Below, in pieces: positions 7,992-17,563 of a stretch of 64,000 bases of DNA. This DNA is from UBA4636 sp963650915. Lineage in GTDB: Bacteria; Bacillota; Clostridia; Christensenellales; Borkfalkiaceae. The notes beneath the pieces were generated by a model, which was not told the origin of the DNA, made no database searches, and saw nothing but the letters and a program-made list of their open reading frames with translations. Both the position numbers and the translations under genes were made by a program. The stretch lies in assembly GCA_963650915.1 (NCBI GenBank), contig CAVJMJ010000005.1:29095-93094 (forward strand), read 5' to 3'. The stretch's first letter is position 1. Each line of letters begins with the position of its first letter.

Positions 7992-9809
7992 ATGAAAAGA
8001 GAAGACATCAGAAATATTGCGATTATAGCGCACGTCGACCACGGCAAAACGACGCTCGTGGATCAACTTTTAAAACAAAGCCATATCTTCCGTACAAACG
8101 AAGTCGTTCAGGAAAGAGTTATGGACTCTAACGACATCGAGCGTGAAAGAGGTATTACCATTTTGGCGAAAAATACATCCGTTCACTATAAAGACGTAAA
8201 AATAAACATTATCGATACCCCGGGACACGCCGACTTCGGCGGAGAGGTAGAGCGTATTTTGTCTATGGTTGACGGCGTTTTACTTTTGGTAGACGCAGTC
8301 GAGGGCTGTATGCCTCAGACGAGATTCGTTTTGAAAAAAGCACTCAATCTTAACAAAAAGCCTATCGTCGTTATAAACAAAGTGGATAAAGGCGGTGATA
8401 TAGACGCCACCCTCGACGGTATAGTAGATTTGTTTTTGGACCTCGGCGCAAACGACGACCAACTCGGTTTCAAAACCGTTTACGCTTCGGCAAAGCAAGG
8501 TTGGGCGGCAATGAGCCTTGACGCACCCAGAGTGGATATAACGCCTATTTTCGACACTATTTTGGAAGAAATCCCCTGCCCGGAAGGTTCGAAAACGGAA
8601 CCTTTGCAACTTATGATTTCCAACATCGATTACGACGAATACGTCGGTCGTATCGGCGTAGGTAAAATAATCCGAGGAACTTTAAACCAAAACCAACCCG
8701 TTTCCATTTGCAGAACGGACGGAAGCGTAACGAAGGCAAAAGTTTCCTTCCTTTATCAGTTCGAAGGGCTTAAAAGAGTTGAAGTTCCGAGCGGTAAAAT
8801 GGGCGATATCGTTGCCGTAATATGTTCCGAAAAATTAAATATCGGCGAAACCGTTTGCGATAGCGATCACCCCGAAGCATTGCCCTTCGTTGCCATCGAC
8901 GAGCCTACTATTTCAATGATGTTCATGGTAAACAACAGCCCCTTTGCGGGAAAAGAAGGTAAATACGTTACATCCCGCCATTTAAGGGCAAGACTGTTTA
9001 AAGAGGTAGAAACCAACGTTTCGATGAGAATAGAAGAAACGGAATCCGCCGACACCTTTAAAGTTTACGGCAGAGGCGAACTGCACCTTTCCGTTCTTAT
9101 AGAAAACATGCGCAGAGAGGGTTACGAATTTCAGGTTTCACGCCCCAAGGTTATTTATAAAGAAATAAACGGAAGATGTTGCGAACCTATGGAAGACCTT
9201 GTTATCGAAGTCCCCGACGAATTCGTTGGTGCGGTTATGAATAAAATAGGCGCAAGAAAGGGCGAACTTCAAAATATGAGCATTAACCCGAGCGGTGAAA
9301 CAAAACTCGAGTTTAAAATTCCTTCACGCTGTCTAATAGGTTACAGATCGGAACTTTTGACCGATACGAAAGGCTTCGGCGTTATGAGCCACGTTTTCTC
9401 GGGCTATGAAGAATACAAGGGCGACATTCAGGAAAGAACACGCGGAAGTTTGGTCGTATTCGAAACGGGCGTAACGACTCAATACGGGCTATTTAACGCT
9501 CAAGAACGTTGTACACTTTTCGTAGGTCCCGGCTTAAACGTTTACGAAGGTATGATTGTAGGCGAAAACTCCCGTGAGGACGACCTTGCCGTCAACGTTT
9601 GCAAGCAAAAACATTTGACCAACAACCGTGCAAGCGGTAGCGAGGACGCACTTAAACTTACTCCCCCTACCACGCTCAGTTTGGAACAATGTATGGAATT
9701 TATCGCCGACGACGAACTTTTGGAAATTACCCCTAAAAACATTCGTCTAAGAAAGAAAATTTTGTCCAAAGAACTTCGTATGAAGGAATGGGCAAAAACG
9801 CATAGATAA
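7992..9809 (+). CDS. typA: Ribosome-binding GTPase TypA/BipA
   Basis: Translational GTPase that binds the ribosome and supports 50S assembly and stress or cold growth. The 605 residues are full length. The GTPase domain begins IAIIAHVDHGKTTLVD (P-loop). It contains RERGITILAKN (switch I), DTPGHADFGGEVER (G3) and VINKVDK (G4). A beta-barrel domain II follows, then two EF-G-like domains and the TypA-specific C-terminal domain with GLFNAQERC and KQKHLTNNRASGSEDAL. The start has GAGGA about 5 bases upstream. Monocistronic: own promoter and terminator. Confidence 0.98.
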   Translation: MKREDIRNIAIIAHVDHGKTTLVDQLLKQSHIFRTNEVVQERVMDSNDIERERGITILAKNTSVHYKDVKINIIDTPGHADFGGEVERILSMVDGVLLLVDAVEGCMPQTRFVLKKALNLNKKPIVVINKVDKGGDIDATLDGIVDLFLDLGANDDQLGFKTVYASAKQGWAAMSLDAPRVDITPIFDTILEEIPCPEGSKTEPLQLMISNIDYDEYVGRIGVGKIIRGTLNQNQPVSICRTDGSVTKAKVSFLYQFEGLKRVEVPSGKMGDIVAVICSEKLNIGETVCDSDHPEALPFVAIDEPTISMMFMVNNSPFAGKEGKYVTSRHLRARLFKEVETNVSMRIEETESADTFKVYGRGELHLSVLIENMRREGYEFQVSRPKVIYKEINGRCCEPMEDLVIEVPDEFVGAVMNKIGARKGELQNMSINPSGETKLEFKIPSRCLIGYRSELLTDTKGFGVMSHVFSGYEEYKGDIQERTRGSLVVFETGVTTQYGLFNAQERCTLFVGPGLNVYEGMIVGENSREDDLAVNVCKQKHLTNNRASGSEDALKLTPPTTLSLEQCMEFIADDELLEITPKNIRLRKKILSKELRMKEWAKTHR

Positions 9810-9937
9810 ATTATAGATGGGTAAATTATAGTTAGATAAAATTATTGATAAAATTATAGTAAATCATTTAGCGGTTGTCGCAAGGCGACTTGATAAATTT
9901 ATAAGTAAACATAAGCAAGTAAATAACTTATAGATAG

Positions 9938-9979
9938 AAAATTTACGGGCTGTCGCGAATGCGACAGCCCGTAAATTTT
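9938..9979 (+). terminator. typA terminator
   Basis: Long perfect hairpin, arms AAAATTTACGGGCTGTCGC and GCGACAGCCCGTAAATTTT around loop GAAT. About 130 bp past the typA stop. Confidence 0.8.
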
Positions 9980-10260
9980 GTTATTGATTATGTTTATTTA
10001 TTTTTGGTTTTGTTTTGTTTTAATTATTGTTTTGATTTGATTATGTTTTTGTAATTATTTTTGGTTTTGGTTGGTTTTTGTTCTTATATTTGGTTTTAAT
10101 TCTTATTTTCGGCTTTATTTTTTTTATTTGGTTTTAATAATGAATGAGAAATTATAAAGAATGAATTAAGTGATGTGACGGGTGAATTGTTGCTTATGCA
10201 ACGTGACGATGCACCACTGATTTGCCAAAGCAAATCTTTTTTCACTTTATACAAAGAAGG
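9980..10260. other. Gene-free G/T-rich low-complexity stretch
   Basis: Up to about 10140 the plus strand is almost only T and G (TTTTGGTTTTGTTTTG-like runs). After that it is AT-rich. No gene or promoter pair is recognisable. Confidence 0.6.
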
Positions 10261-10490
10261 CTAATAGGATTAAGAATTATATAGTCTTTCCTATTATATA
10301 AGCCGTCCAACCTCCTCAGTCGATTTCATCGACAGCTCCCCCCTACCAGGTGAAGCCTTTCTTCGACCTACCAAGTGAAGCCTATGAACACCTCCGAGGT
10401 GAAGACTAACAAGGAATGGCGTATTATATAAAACAATCACCCCGTCGATTTCATCGACACCCCTCTTTGCACAAGGAAGGCAAAAGCGGA
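10261..10490. repeat. Dispersed intergenic repeat, family A (copy 1)
   Basis: Contains AAGCCGTCCAACCTC (10300-10314), small palindromes such as GTCGATTTCATCGAC, and repeated (A)GGTGAAGCCT and CTACCAGGTGAAG words. A second member of the family is at 13511-13700. The two share the head motif and the ACGCCTACGCACC and GGTGAAGGC words but differ in the palindrome they carry. Confidence 0.7.
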
Positions 10491-10494
10491 ACGA

Positions 10495-10575
10495 CAAATT
10501 ATATAATATGCGCAGCTTTGCCGCTGGATCCTTCGACAAGCTCAGGATGACCTGCGGACATCTGTTGTTTATCGA
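10495..10575. repeat. Dispersed intergenic repeat, family B (copy 1)
   Basis: AATTATATAATATGCGC, then GATCCTTCGAC, then GCTCAGGATGACCTGCGG. The same ordered words recur twice at 32525-32655. From 10575 to 10697 there are further GAAGGCT words of family A and no gene. Confidence 0.75.
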
Positions 10576-10697
10576 AAAATACAGGATGAACTGCGGATAG
10601 AATTACTCCGAGGGGAAGGCTTCACTCATGCAAGGCTTCATATTGTGTGAAGGCTATAACGCCTACGCACCTTTACGAAAGGAAGGCTATGGCGGAG

Positions 10698-11366
10698 TTA
10701 ATTATTCTTTTTTCTTGCGGAAAGGGGCGGTTGGTTGTTTACGTAAGTTTGCCAAACGTCGATGCGGTCGTCTTCGTCTATTTTACGAACGACTTTGGCG
10801 GGAACGCCCGCTACTATACTGTTTTCGGGAACGTCCTTCGTTACGACGGCACCTGCCGCGACTACGCTGTTTTTACCTATGGTAACGCCACCGCAAATTA
10901 TTGCGCCCGAACATATCCAGCAACCGTCGTTAATGGTAATTTGCCCGGAAAATTCGAGGTCGTGTAGCCCGTCGGGATAGTTTGCGTTAAGTCTTTCTTC
11001 GGCGATAAGCGGATGGTTGGGCGTTGCCAAAGTAACGTTTGCGCCTATCCATACGCCGTTGCCGAGAACTATGGGCGAAATGTCTAAAAATACGCAGTTA
11101 TAATTGACGAAACATTCCTTGCCGACGTGAATATTAACGCCGTACTCGCAATATAAAGGGGCAAAAACGGCAAGCCCGTTTTCTTTTGCCGAAGGAATAA
11201 GTTTTTCGAGAGTTTTTTGCTTTCTTTTTGTCTGCCACACGGGTATTTTGTTAAACTTGTCGCACAAAGTCAGTCCGCGCATATGCTGTTTTTCTATGTC
11301 TTTGCTTGCGGAATTATAAAGTTTTCCGCTTACCATGCGATCCCAATCGCTTATACCGTTATACAT
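10698..11366 (-). CDS. Sugar O-acetyltransferase, hexapeptide-repeat (maltose/galactoside type)
   Basis: A 222-residue LacA/Maa-type acetyltransferase, which moves acetyl from acetyl-CoA to a sugar hydroxyl as a left-handed beta-helix trimer. The N-terminal helical cap carries the typical Y-N region (YNSASKDIEKQHMRGLTLCDKFN). Hexapeptide repeats follow, with the catalytic histidine in TLATPNHPL and the acetyl-CoA binding run GKNSVVAAGAVVTKDVPENSIVAGVPAKVVRKI. The gene overlaps the stop of the MATE fragment by 8 bases, so the two were one operon. The true sugar substrate is not predictable. Confidence 0.92.
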   Translation of the reverse strand: MYNGISDWDRMVSGKLYNSASKDIEKQHMRGLTLCDKFNKIPVWQTKRKQKTLEKLIPSAKENGLAVFAPLYCEYGVNIHVGKECFVNYNCVFLDISPIVLGNGVWIGANVTLATPNHPLIAEERLNANYPDGLHDLEFSGQITINDGCWICSGAIICGGVTIGKNSVVAAGAVVTKDVPENSIVAGVPAKVVRKIDEDDRIDVWQTYVNNQPPLSARKKNN

Positions 11367-12303
11367 TGTTTAATACCTCCGAATTTTCTTGTTTTGTAAG
11401 ATTTTTAACCCATAAATATTTTTTATAATGAATAAAGACTGCCGGTAGTTTTACCGATTCGTCGAGGTTCAGTATCAGAAACACCAAATAGACGGGTAAC
11501 TTTAATAAAAAGGCAGCAGTCGCCCCACAGGGTATAATTACGCACCACATTGTTACGGCGTCGCATTTTAACCCGAATTTTGTATCTCCGCCCGCGCAAA
11601 ATATGCCTGCCACCGTAGAACTGTTTACGGCATACCCGACGAGGTTAAAAGAACAAATTATAAGCATTTTTTGTAAATATTCCGTTGCGGTTTGGCTTAA
11701 AGCGGTAAATTTTACGATTAACGGGCTTATTAAAAGTAATACTACCCCTGCCGTTAGACCGCTTATAAAGGCAATCAGACATATCTTTTTCCCGTAACTT
11801 TTGGCGGTGTCGAGATTACCCGCACCGAGTTCGTTACCGACGATGATACCTCCGCCCGATGCCACGCCCAACGAAAAGCACGCTACGAGGTTTTTTAAAA
11901 TATTTGTTATCGAATTGGCGGCTACGGCGTCAGAACCTAAATGCCCCATTATGACCGAATACATCGTAAACCCTACCCCCCATACGATTTCGTTGCATAA
12001 AACGGGAGTGGTGTACTTCCAAAAATCACGTCGCAAATCTTTATCGTCGTTTAAAAAATAAGATCTTCTCAGTTTGGCTCTGTCTTTTTTTGCCGTTTCT
12101 GTTATGCACCAAATAACTTCGACCGCCTTTGAAATTACGGTAGCGAGAGCCGCACCCGCAATGCCGAGTTCGGGAAACCCGCATAAACCGAATATCAAAA
12201 CAGCGTTTAAGCCGATGTTTATCAATACGCTTCGGAGTTTAGAGCAAATAATCGGGTTTAAGCGGTTTTTGCTTAGGGCGAAAACGTGGTTAAGATGCGA
12301 CAT
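11359..12303 (-). pseudogene. 5'-truncated MATE-family efflux transporter
   Basis: The 314 residues match the C-terminal two thirds of a MATE transporter (normally about 440-460 residues, twelve membrane segments). Motifs such as NIGLNAVLIFGLCGFPELGIAGAALATVISKAVEV and NELGAGNLDTAKSYGKK (the second-half signature) are intact. The first about 140 residues, four or so membrane helices, are missing. The frame meets a stop codon four to six codons upstream of the apparent start, and unrelated tandemly repeated DNA begins there. Probably non-functional, though a shortened product cannot be excluded. Confidence 0.75.
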
Positions 12304-12335
12304 ACTTAGGACAAAAACTTAAAGTAATAGCAATA

Positions 12336-12415
12336 TAGGGCGTGAGGTCGGGCGTAAAAATCACGCAGAATGTAGGGCGTGAGGTCGGGCGTAAAAATCA
12401 CGCAGAATGTAGGGC
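12336..12415. repeat. 37-bp direct repeat, two full copies
   Basis: Two identical 37-bp units, 12336-12372 and 12373-12409, each starting TAGGGCGTGAGG, plus a 6-base third start. They sit right at the 5' break of the MATE fragment. Confidence 0.95.
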
Positions 12416-12438
12416 AAGATAATAGCATTAAAAACGGG

Positions 12439-12467
12439 CGGACTTACAAGCAATTCTTGTAAGTCCG
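12439..12467. terminator. Hairpin downstream of the 37-bp repeats
   Basis: Perfect 12-bp stem CGGACTTACAAG / CTTGTAAGTCCG with loop CAATT. It could terminate the leftward acetyltransferase transcript upstream or isolate the MATE operon. From 12470 to 12761 only degenerate TTTTCAAGTTCCGTA-like and TAGTAAAAACG-like repeats are seen. Confidence 0.5.
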
Positions 12468-12761
12468 TCGCCGTTTATTCTACAGTTAAAGTGTTTTTTG
12501 ATTATTAACGACTTGAAAAATGTTTTTATGCTCCGTAATTAATTTTTAGTAAAAACGTTTTTCAGGTTCCGTATCTTCGTATAACAAAAGGCGTTTTCAA
12601 GTTCCGTAACCTATACAAAAAACTTTTCAAGTGCAGTTTATAACTTTTAGTAAAAACGGTTTCAAGATTATGTGTAGAGAGAAAAAACGAGCAAATCGCC
12701 GATTAGTTTACATATAGTAAAAAGTCTTTTTAAGATTATGTATAGAGAGGTCAAAATAAGC

Positions 12762-13334
12762 CTACTCTTTATTTTTTTCTCGTCTACCGCGTTTTTTAAT
12801 TATTTCGTAAATTGCTAAATCGTAAGTAGTGCCGTCCGCTTGCTTACCCTGCGAAGGAAGAATATCTGTAAGTTTAAGCCCGCATTTTTCGATTGATTCG
12901 GTGTATCTCGTATTCAAAACGTCTTGTTTGACATAAACTTTGCGAATACCGACCTCTTTGAAAAGGAAGGCTATAACACGATGCAAAGCCTCTTCGGGAT
13001 AATCTTTAATACACCACCTGTTGCCGATGCAATAGGAGATTTCGGCAACCTTGTCCTTTTCACCGATATTGACGACGCTTATCGAACCTATCGGGACATT
13101 GCCGTCTTTTAAACAAATTGCCCAATGATAAAAGGTAGGTTTGTCGTATTCTTTTATCCAAGAGGAGATAACAAGTTGTGTTTCTTCCACGGTTTTATGA
13201 GCAAGCCAAATTAAGTATTTCGTTGCTTCTGCGTCACTTGCCCAGTTGGAAAACATATCTTTTGCGTCGGTTGTTTTAAAACGACGAAGAATCAATCCGG
13301 CGGATTTTAAATTTTTCGTTCCTAAATGTTTCAT
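12762..13334 (-). CDS. GNAT-family acetyltransferase (RimJ/RimL type)
   Basis: A 190-residue RimL-like acetyltransferase. The start GTKNLKSAGLILRRFKTTDAKDMF is the typical family opening. IGSISVVNIGEKDKVAEISYCIGNRWCIKDYPEEAL forms the beta4 and acetyl-CoA region, and VLNTRYTESIEKCGLKL is the C-terminal N-x-S-x-x-x-x-E-K-x-G motif. Family members acetylate N-terminal or small-molecule amines; the substrate here is unknown. Stands alone between repeat-rich gaps. Confidence 0.85.
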   Translation of the reverse strand: MKHLGTKNLKSAGLILRRFKTTDAKDMFSNWASDAEATKYLIWLAHKTVEETQLVISSWIKEYDKPTFYHWAICLKDGNVPIGSISVVNIGEKDKVAEISYCIGNRWCIKDYPEEALHRVIAFLFKEVGIRKVYVKQDVLNTRYTESIEKCGLKLTDILPSQGKQADGTTYDLAIYEIIKKRGRREKNKE

Positions 13335-13510
13335 GATTTGATACTCTTAAAGACTGCGGTTATAGAAATAATTAAGTAATTGCGGTCTTTTAATAATGAA
13401 TTTTATTTGAAATTTCAAAGGATTTTTATATTTTGAAATTTTACAAGCTTAATTTGACAAACCGATGTTCGGTGAAATATAGTTAACGCCGACTGCGCTA
13501 CCTACCGTGG

Positions 13511-13700
13511 GGAAGGCTTTCAAGGATTGGCGAACTCTATATAAACTTTACAGTTATATAAGCCGTCCAACCTCATCCACCGCAAAGCGGTCCCCCTTCC
13601 GCCTCGGTCTTACGACCTTCGGGCTTCGGCTACAAACAGCGCACTGTGCTGTTTGCTTAACGCCTACGCACCCCTACCAGGTGAAGGCACGAGGTATTAA
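13511..13700. repeat. Dispersed intergenic repeat, family A (copy 2)
   Basis: AAGCCGTCCAACCTC at 13560-13574, palindrome ACCGCAAAGCGGT, then ACGCCTACGCACC and CCAGGTGAAGGC, ending 20 bp before the ftsZ stop. The stretch 13335-13510 is AT-rich without visible features. Confidence 0.7.
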
Positions 13701-13721
13701 GAATTTATGGTTGGGGAATTT

Positions 13722-16700
13722 TTATTTTTTGCCGAAAAGACGTCTTACGAAGGAAGGAACGTCGGATTTGCGTTCGGGTTTTACGTTGGTTTCTTCGGGA
13801 GCGGTTTCCTTATAGGAATGCTCGCCCTCCCGACCCTCGTCGTAACGTTGATCTTCGTCGTAGCGTTGACCTTGGCTCATGGAATCGGTGTCGTAGCGTT
13901 GACCTTGGCTCATAGAATCCGAGCCGTAGCGAGATTGTCCGTTCGGGAAGGTCGGCTCGTAAGGTTTTCCGTTTCCTTGGTAACCGCCGTTTTGGTTCGA
14001 TTGGGTACGACCGCCGTTTTGGTTTAGACCGTCGTTTCTCGAAATGTTCATATATTCGGGATTACGATTGGAGTTTTCGCGTCTTTCGTTGGTTTCGGAG
14101 GCTTGCCCGAGGGTTTGACCGCGGTTAACGTTAAAGGCAAAATCGGGGCGAGGTTTCTGTTCGGATTCTTCGTCGTCAACCTTTTTGTCAAAGCCGGTCG
14201 CTATAATGGTAATGATTATTTCCTCTTGCAAGTCGGGGTTAACGTTCATACCGAAGATAATATTTGCGGTAGGATCGATGATTTCCTGTACTCTGTCGGC
14301 TGCCTCTTTAACTTGCGACATAGATAAATCTTTGCCGCCGGTAACGTTCAAAATAATACCGTGCGCGCCTTCTATGGTAGTTTCGAGCAAAGGACTCGAA
14401 ACCGCCTGACGAACGGCTTCTATAACTCTGTTTTCGCCCTTCGCCTTGCCTACGCCCATGTGCGCAAGACCTTGGTTTTTCAAAATGGTTCTTACGTCGG
14501 CAAAGTCAAGGTTGATAAGCGAGGGTGTAGCGATAAGGTCTGCTATACCGCAAATGCCTTGGCGGAGTGTGTCGTCCGCATACTTTAAGGCGTCGACGAA
14601 AGGAGTGTCGGGAGGAAGTGCCTCTAACAGTCTGTCGTTAGGAATAATGATGATGGTGTCTACGTATTTTGCTAAATTGGAAATACCTTTTTTGGCGTTT
14701 TGCTCACGCTTTTTGCCTTCAAAATGGAAAGGTCTCGTGACGACGGCAACCGTTACGCAACCTGCGTCTTTTGCCGTTTTGGCAACGATGGGTGCCGCAC
14801 CCGTACCCGTTCCGCCGCCCATACCAGCGGCGATAAATAATAAATCAACCCCTTTGACTACTTCTTCGAGGGCTTTTTTGCTTTCTTCAGCCGATTGCTC
14901 GCCCACGGCGGGATCTGCGCCCGCACCTAAACCTTTGGTAATGCCCGCACCGATTTGAATTCTGTTTTCTTCATCGCAAAGCGATAACATCAACGCTTGT
15001 TTGTCGGTGTTTACCGCAACGAATTCCGCGGTATCGACACCTAATTCTATCATTCTGTTTACGGCGTTGGAGCCTGCACCGCCTACGCCTATTACTTTAA
15101 TTTTTGCCACGTTTTGAGTATACATATTGTCTTCCTCCTCGTAATTTTGACAATTATATTCTTGTTCTTCTAATTCTTGCTGTCTGCGAAGTTCCTCTTG
15201 TCTTTGTTGCTCTTCTAATTCTTGTTGTTTGCGGAGTTCCTCTTGTCTTTGTTGCTCTTCTAATTCTTGCTGTTTGCGGAGTTCCTCTTGTCTTTGTTGC
15301 TCTTCTAATTCTTGTTGTTTGCGAAGTTCCTCTTGTCTTTGCTCTTCGGCAAGTTCTTGTTGACGGCGGAGTTCCTCTTGAAGTTTTAAAAGTTCTTCTT
15401 TCTGTCTTTGGAATTCTTCCAATCTTTGTTGCTCTTCGCGTTCTTGTTGACGACGGAGTTCTTCTTGTCTTTGCTGTTCGGCAAGTTCTTGTTGTTTGCG
15501 GAGTTCTTCCTCACGCTGTTTTTCTTCTAATTCTTGCTGTCTGCGAAGTTCTTCTTGTCTTTGCTGTTCGGCAAGTTCTTGTTGACGACGGAGTTCCTCT
15601 TGAAGTTTTAAAAGTTCTTCTTTCTGTCTTTGGAATTCTTCCAATCTTTGCTTTTCCTCGAGTTCCTTTTGACGGCGGAGTTCTTCCTCACGCTGTTTTT
15701 CTTCGAGTTCTTGTTTGAGTTTTAACTCCTCTTGCCTTTTTTGTTCTTGGAGTGCTTGGTTTTCACGCATCGTGCGAATTTCTTCGTCACGTTTTGCGAG
15801 TTCTTGCTTCCAAGAAAGCATCATTTCTTCAAAAGCCTTTTGTCTGTCCATTGCCTCTTTTTCACGCTTTGCGACTTCTTCTTTCATTAAGGCTTCCGAT
15901 TTTTCCTTTTCCGAAATGGCTTTGTTGACAGCCTCTTCTCGCTTTGCGGCTTCTTCCTTTTTTAAAGCCTCACTGCGGGCAAGTTCTTCTTCCTCACGCT
16001 GTTTTAACGCTTGACTAACGGCAAGACGGATAAGTTCGTCTTGCGAAAGTGCGGGTTTTATATCTTCGGTTTCGGTAAGTTCTTGCGTTTGTTCTGCCGA
16101 TTCTTCGACTTGTTCCGTGAATTCTTCGGATTGCTCTGACGATTCTTCGGCTTGTTCAGCCAAGTCGTCGTTTTCGGTAAGTTCTTCGGTTTCGGCTATC
16201 GCCTCGTCTATTTGTTCCGTCAAGTCGTCGGCTTCGACTGTCAAGTCGTCGGCTCGTTTTGTCAAGTCATCGGCTTGGGCAGTCAAGTCGTCGGCTTGGG
16301 CTATCGCCTCGTCTATTTGTCCGTCCAAAATATCTTCAAACTCGCTCGTCGAATCGTTTTCGACTTCGTCGAATCGTTCTTCTGCGATATCTTTGTCATC
16401 TTCGATATCTTCGGTTTCGTCGGACAAATTTTCTTGAATATCTTCAACTCCCGCCGATTCGTCATCGAATTCGTCTGTCGATTCGCTTTCGAATTCGTCT
16501 GTCGATTCGTTTTCGGGTTCGCCAGTTGCGATTTTAATGTCGGGTTGGTATTCTTCGGCAGAATCGAGTGCTTCGGTTACGGATTCGCGAGGTTCGTTTT
16601 CTTCGTCGATTAACTCTTCGAGTTCTTCGGCTTCGTCTAAAGCCTCGTTATTTTCTGCTAAGTTTTCTTCTAAAACGTCTTCGACGTCGCTTGTTAAATC

Positions 16701-17381
16701 GTCTTTGACGTCGCTTGTTAAATCGTTTTCGACGTCGTCGGCTTGTCCGTCTAAAACATCTTCGGTTTCATCTGCCAAATCTTCGCCTTCGTCCGCCAAA
16801 TCTTCGGATTTATCGGGTAAATCTTCGATTTCGTCTTCGGTGTCGTCTGTCAAATTCTCTTCTGTGTCGTCGTAATAGTCGTTTTCCGTTTGAGATTTGG
16901 CTTCCGACGGGGTAAAATCGGCTTCGCCTTTCTCGTTGAGATAAACCGCCGTCGAATAATATTCTTCGTCGGAATTATCATCGGAATCATCTTTTACGGC
17001 GTAATGCTCGGTTTCGACTTCGTCGAACTCATCTTGAATTTCATTTTCGACTTCGTCGAGTCCGTCGAATTGTTCTTCATCTTCGACTTCGTCTGACTCA
17101 TCTTGATTTTCATCTTCGACTTCGTCGAGTTCGGACGAATCAAAATCGCTTACGGAATCGAAATTATTGTCGTCTTGAAAATTTTCGTCTTGTAAATTTT
17201 CGTCGTTAAAATTTTCGTTTAAGACTTCGGTTTCCTCGTCCAAAGTAGAAAGGTCTGCGGTTTCAATCGCCGTTACCTCGAGCGAGGTAATTTGTTCGGG
17301 CTTTAAGGCGCCGTAACCGCCGTTGCCCTTACCGAATTTGTGCTTCTTTTTGTTGATTTTTGATTGGTACTGCTGCTTCAT
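13722..17381 (-). CDS. ftsZ: FtsZ with a 752-residue N-terminal acidic/coiled-coil extension (internal FtsZ start at 15125)
   Basis: Residues 753-1219 are a complete 467-residue FtsZ, the tubulin-like GTPase of the division ring. It has KVIGVGGAGSNAVNRM, the tubulin signature GGGTGTGAAPIVA, NLDFADV, a C-terminal linker with DSMSQGQRYD repeats, and the FtsA-binding tail DVPSFVRRLFGKK. Upstream, with no stop codon, come a basic head (1-25), a long D/E-rich region (about 35-445) with DDLTEQ-like heptads, an E/K/A-rich helix (about 450-550) and Q/E/R coiled-coil repeats (about 553-737). Both the 17381 start (AGGGAGAG upstream) and the internal ATG at 15125 (AGGAGG, 8-base spacing) have ribosome sites. 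Normal FtsZ is 350-450 residues. Two products seem likely; a separate upstream gene whose stop was lost is the alternative. Confidence 0.85.
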   Translation of the reverse strand: MKQQYQSKINKKKHKFGKGNGGYGALKPEQITSLEVTAIETADLSTLDEETEVLNENFNDENLQDENFQDDNNFDSVSDFDSSELDEVEDENQDESDEVEDEEQFDGLDEVENEIQDEFDEVETEHYAVKDDSDDNSDEEYYSTAVYLNEKGEADFTPSEAKSQTENDYYDDTEENLTDDTEDEIEDLPDKSEDLADEGEDLADETEDVLDGQADDVENDLTSDVKDDLTSDVEDVLEENLAENNEALDEAEELEELIDEENEPRESVTEALDSAEEYQPDIKIATGEPENESTDEFESESTDEFDDESAGVEDIQENLSDETEDIEDDKDIAEERFDEVENDSTSEFEDILDGQIDEAIAQADDLTAQADDLTKRADDLTVEADDLTEQIDEAIAETEELTENDDLAEQAEESSEQSEEFTEQVEESAEQTQELTETEDIKPALSQDELIRLAVSQALKQREEEELARSEALKKEEAAKREEAVNKAISEKEKSEALMKEEVAKREKEAMDRQKAFEEMMLSWKQELAKRDEEIRTMRENQALQEQKRQEELKLKQELEEKQREEELRRQKELEEKQRLEEFQRQKEELLKLQEELRRQQELAEQQRQEELRRQQELEEKQREEELRKQQELAEQQRQEELRRQQEREEQQRLEEFQRQKEELLKLQEELRRQQELAEEQRQEELRKQQELEEQQRQEELRKQQELEEQQRQEELRKQQELEEQQRQEELRRQQELEEQEYNCQNYEEEDNMYTQNVAKIKVIGVGGAGSNAVNRMIELGVDTAEFVAVNTDKQALMLSLCDEENRIQIGAGITKGLGAGADPAVGEQSAEESKKALEEVVKGVDLLFIAAGMGGGTGTGAAPIVAKTAKDAGCVTVAVVTRPFHFEGKKREQNAKKGISNLAKYVDTIIIIPNDRLLEALPPDTPFVDALKYADDTLRQGICGIADLIATPSLINLDFADVRTILKNQGLAHMGVGKAKGENRVIEAVRQAVSSPLLETTIEGAHGIILNVTGGKDLSMSQVKEAADRVQEIIDPTANIIFGMNVNPDLQEEIIITIIATGFDKKVDDEESEQKPRPDFAFNVNRGQTLGQASETNERRENSNRNPEYMNISRNDGLNQNGGRTQSNQNGGYQGNGKPYEPTFPNGQSRYGSDSMSQGQRYDTDSMSQGQRYDEDQRYDEGREGEHSYKETAPEETNVKPERKSDVPSFVRRLFGKK
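15125..15158 (-). promoter_or_regulatory. Internal ribosome site and -10-like box before the FtsZ domain
   Basis: On the coding strand AGGAGG (15134-15139) is 8 bases before ATG at 15125. A perfect TATAAT lies at 15153-15158, but no good -35 is found 16-18 bp upstream. These bases encode the only break (EYNCQNYEEEDN) in the Q/E/R repeats. This supports independent synthesis of ordinary-length FtsZ. Confidence 0.65.
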
Positions 17382-17563
17382 AAAAACTCTCCCTAAAATA
17401 TATTGCCATTCTCGTCAATGCTACGTTATTGCGGTTTATTAAAATGTATTACGATTCGTATTGTCGTTACGATTCGGTTTGGTGTTTACCAAAACATATC
17501 TTGGCTCTTCGATGTTATGTATTAAAAAATATCTCGGCTTTTCAACGTTACGGTATGCGGTTA

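Noticed and set aside
15104..17096. Long rightward open frames opposite the FtsZ extension
   Set aside because: Mirror frames of the Q/E/R and D/E repeats; biased composition keeps all frames open.
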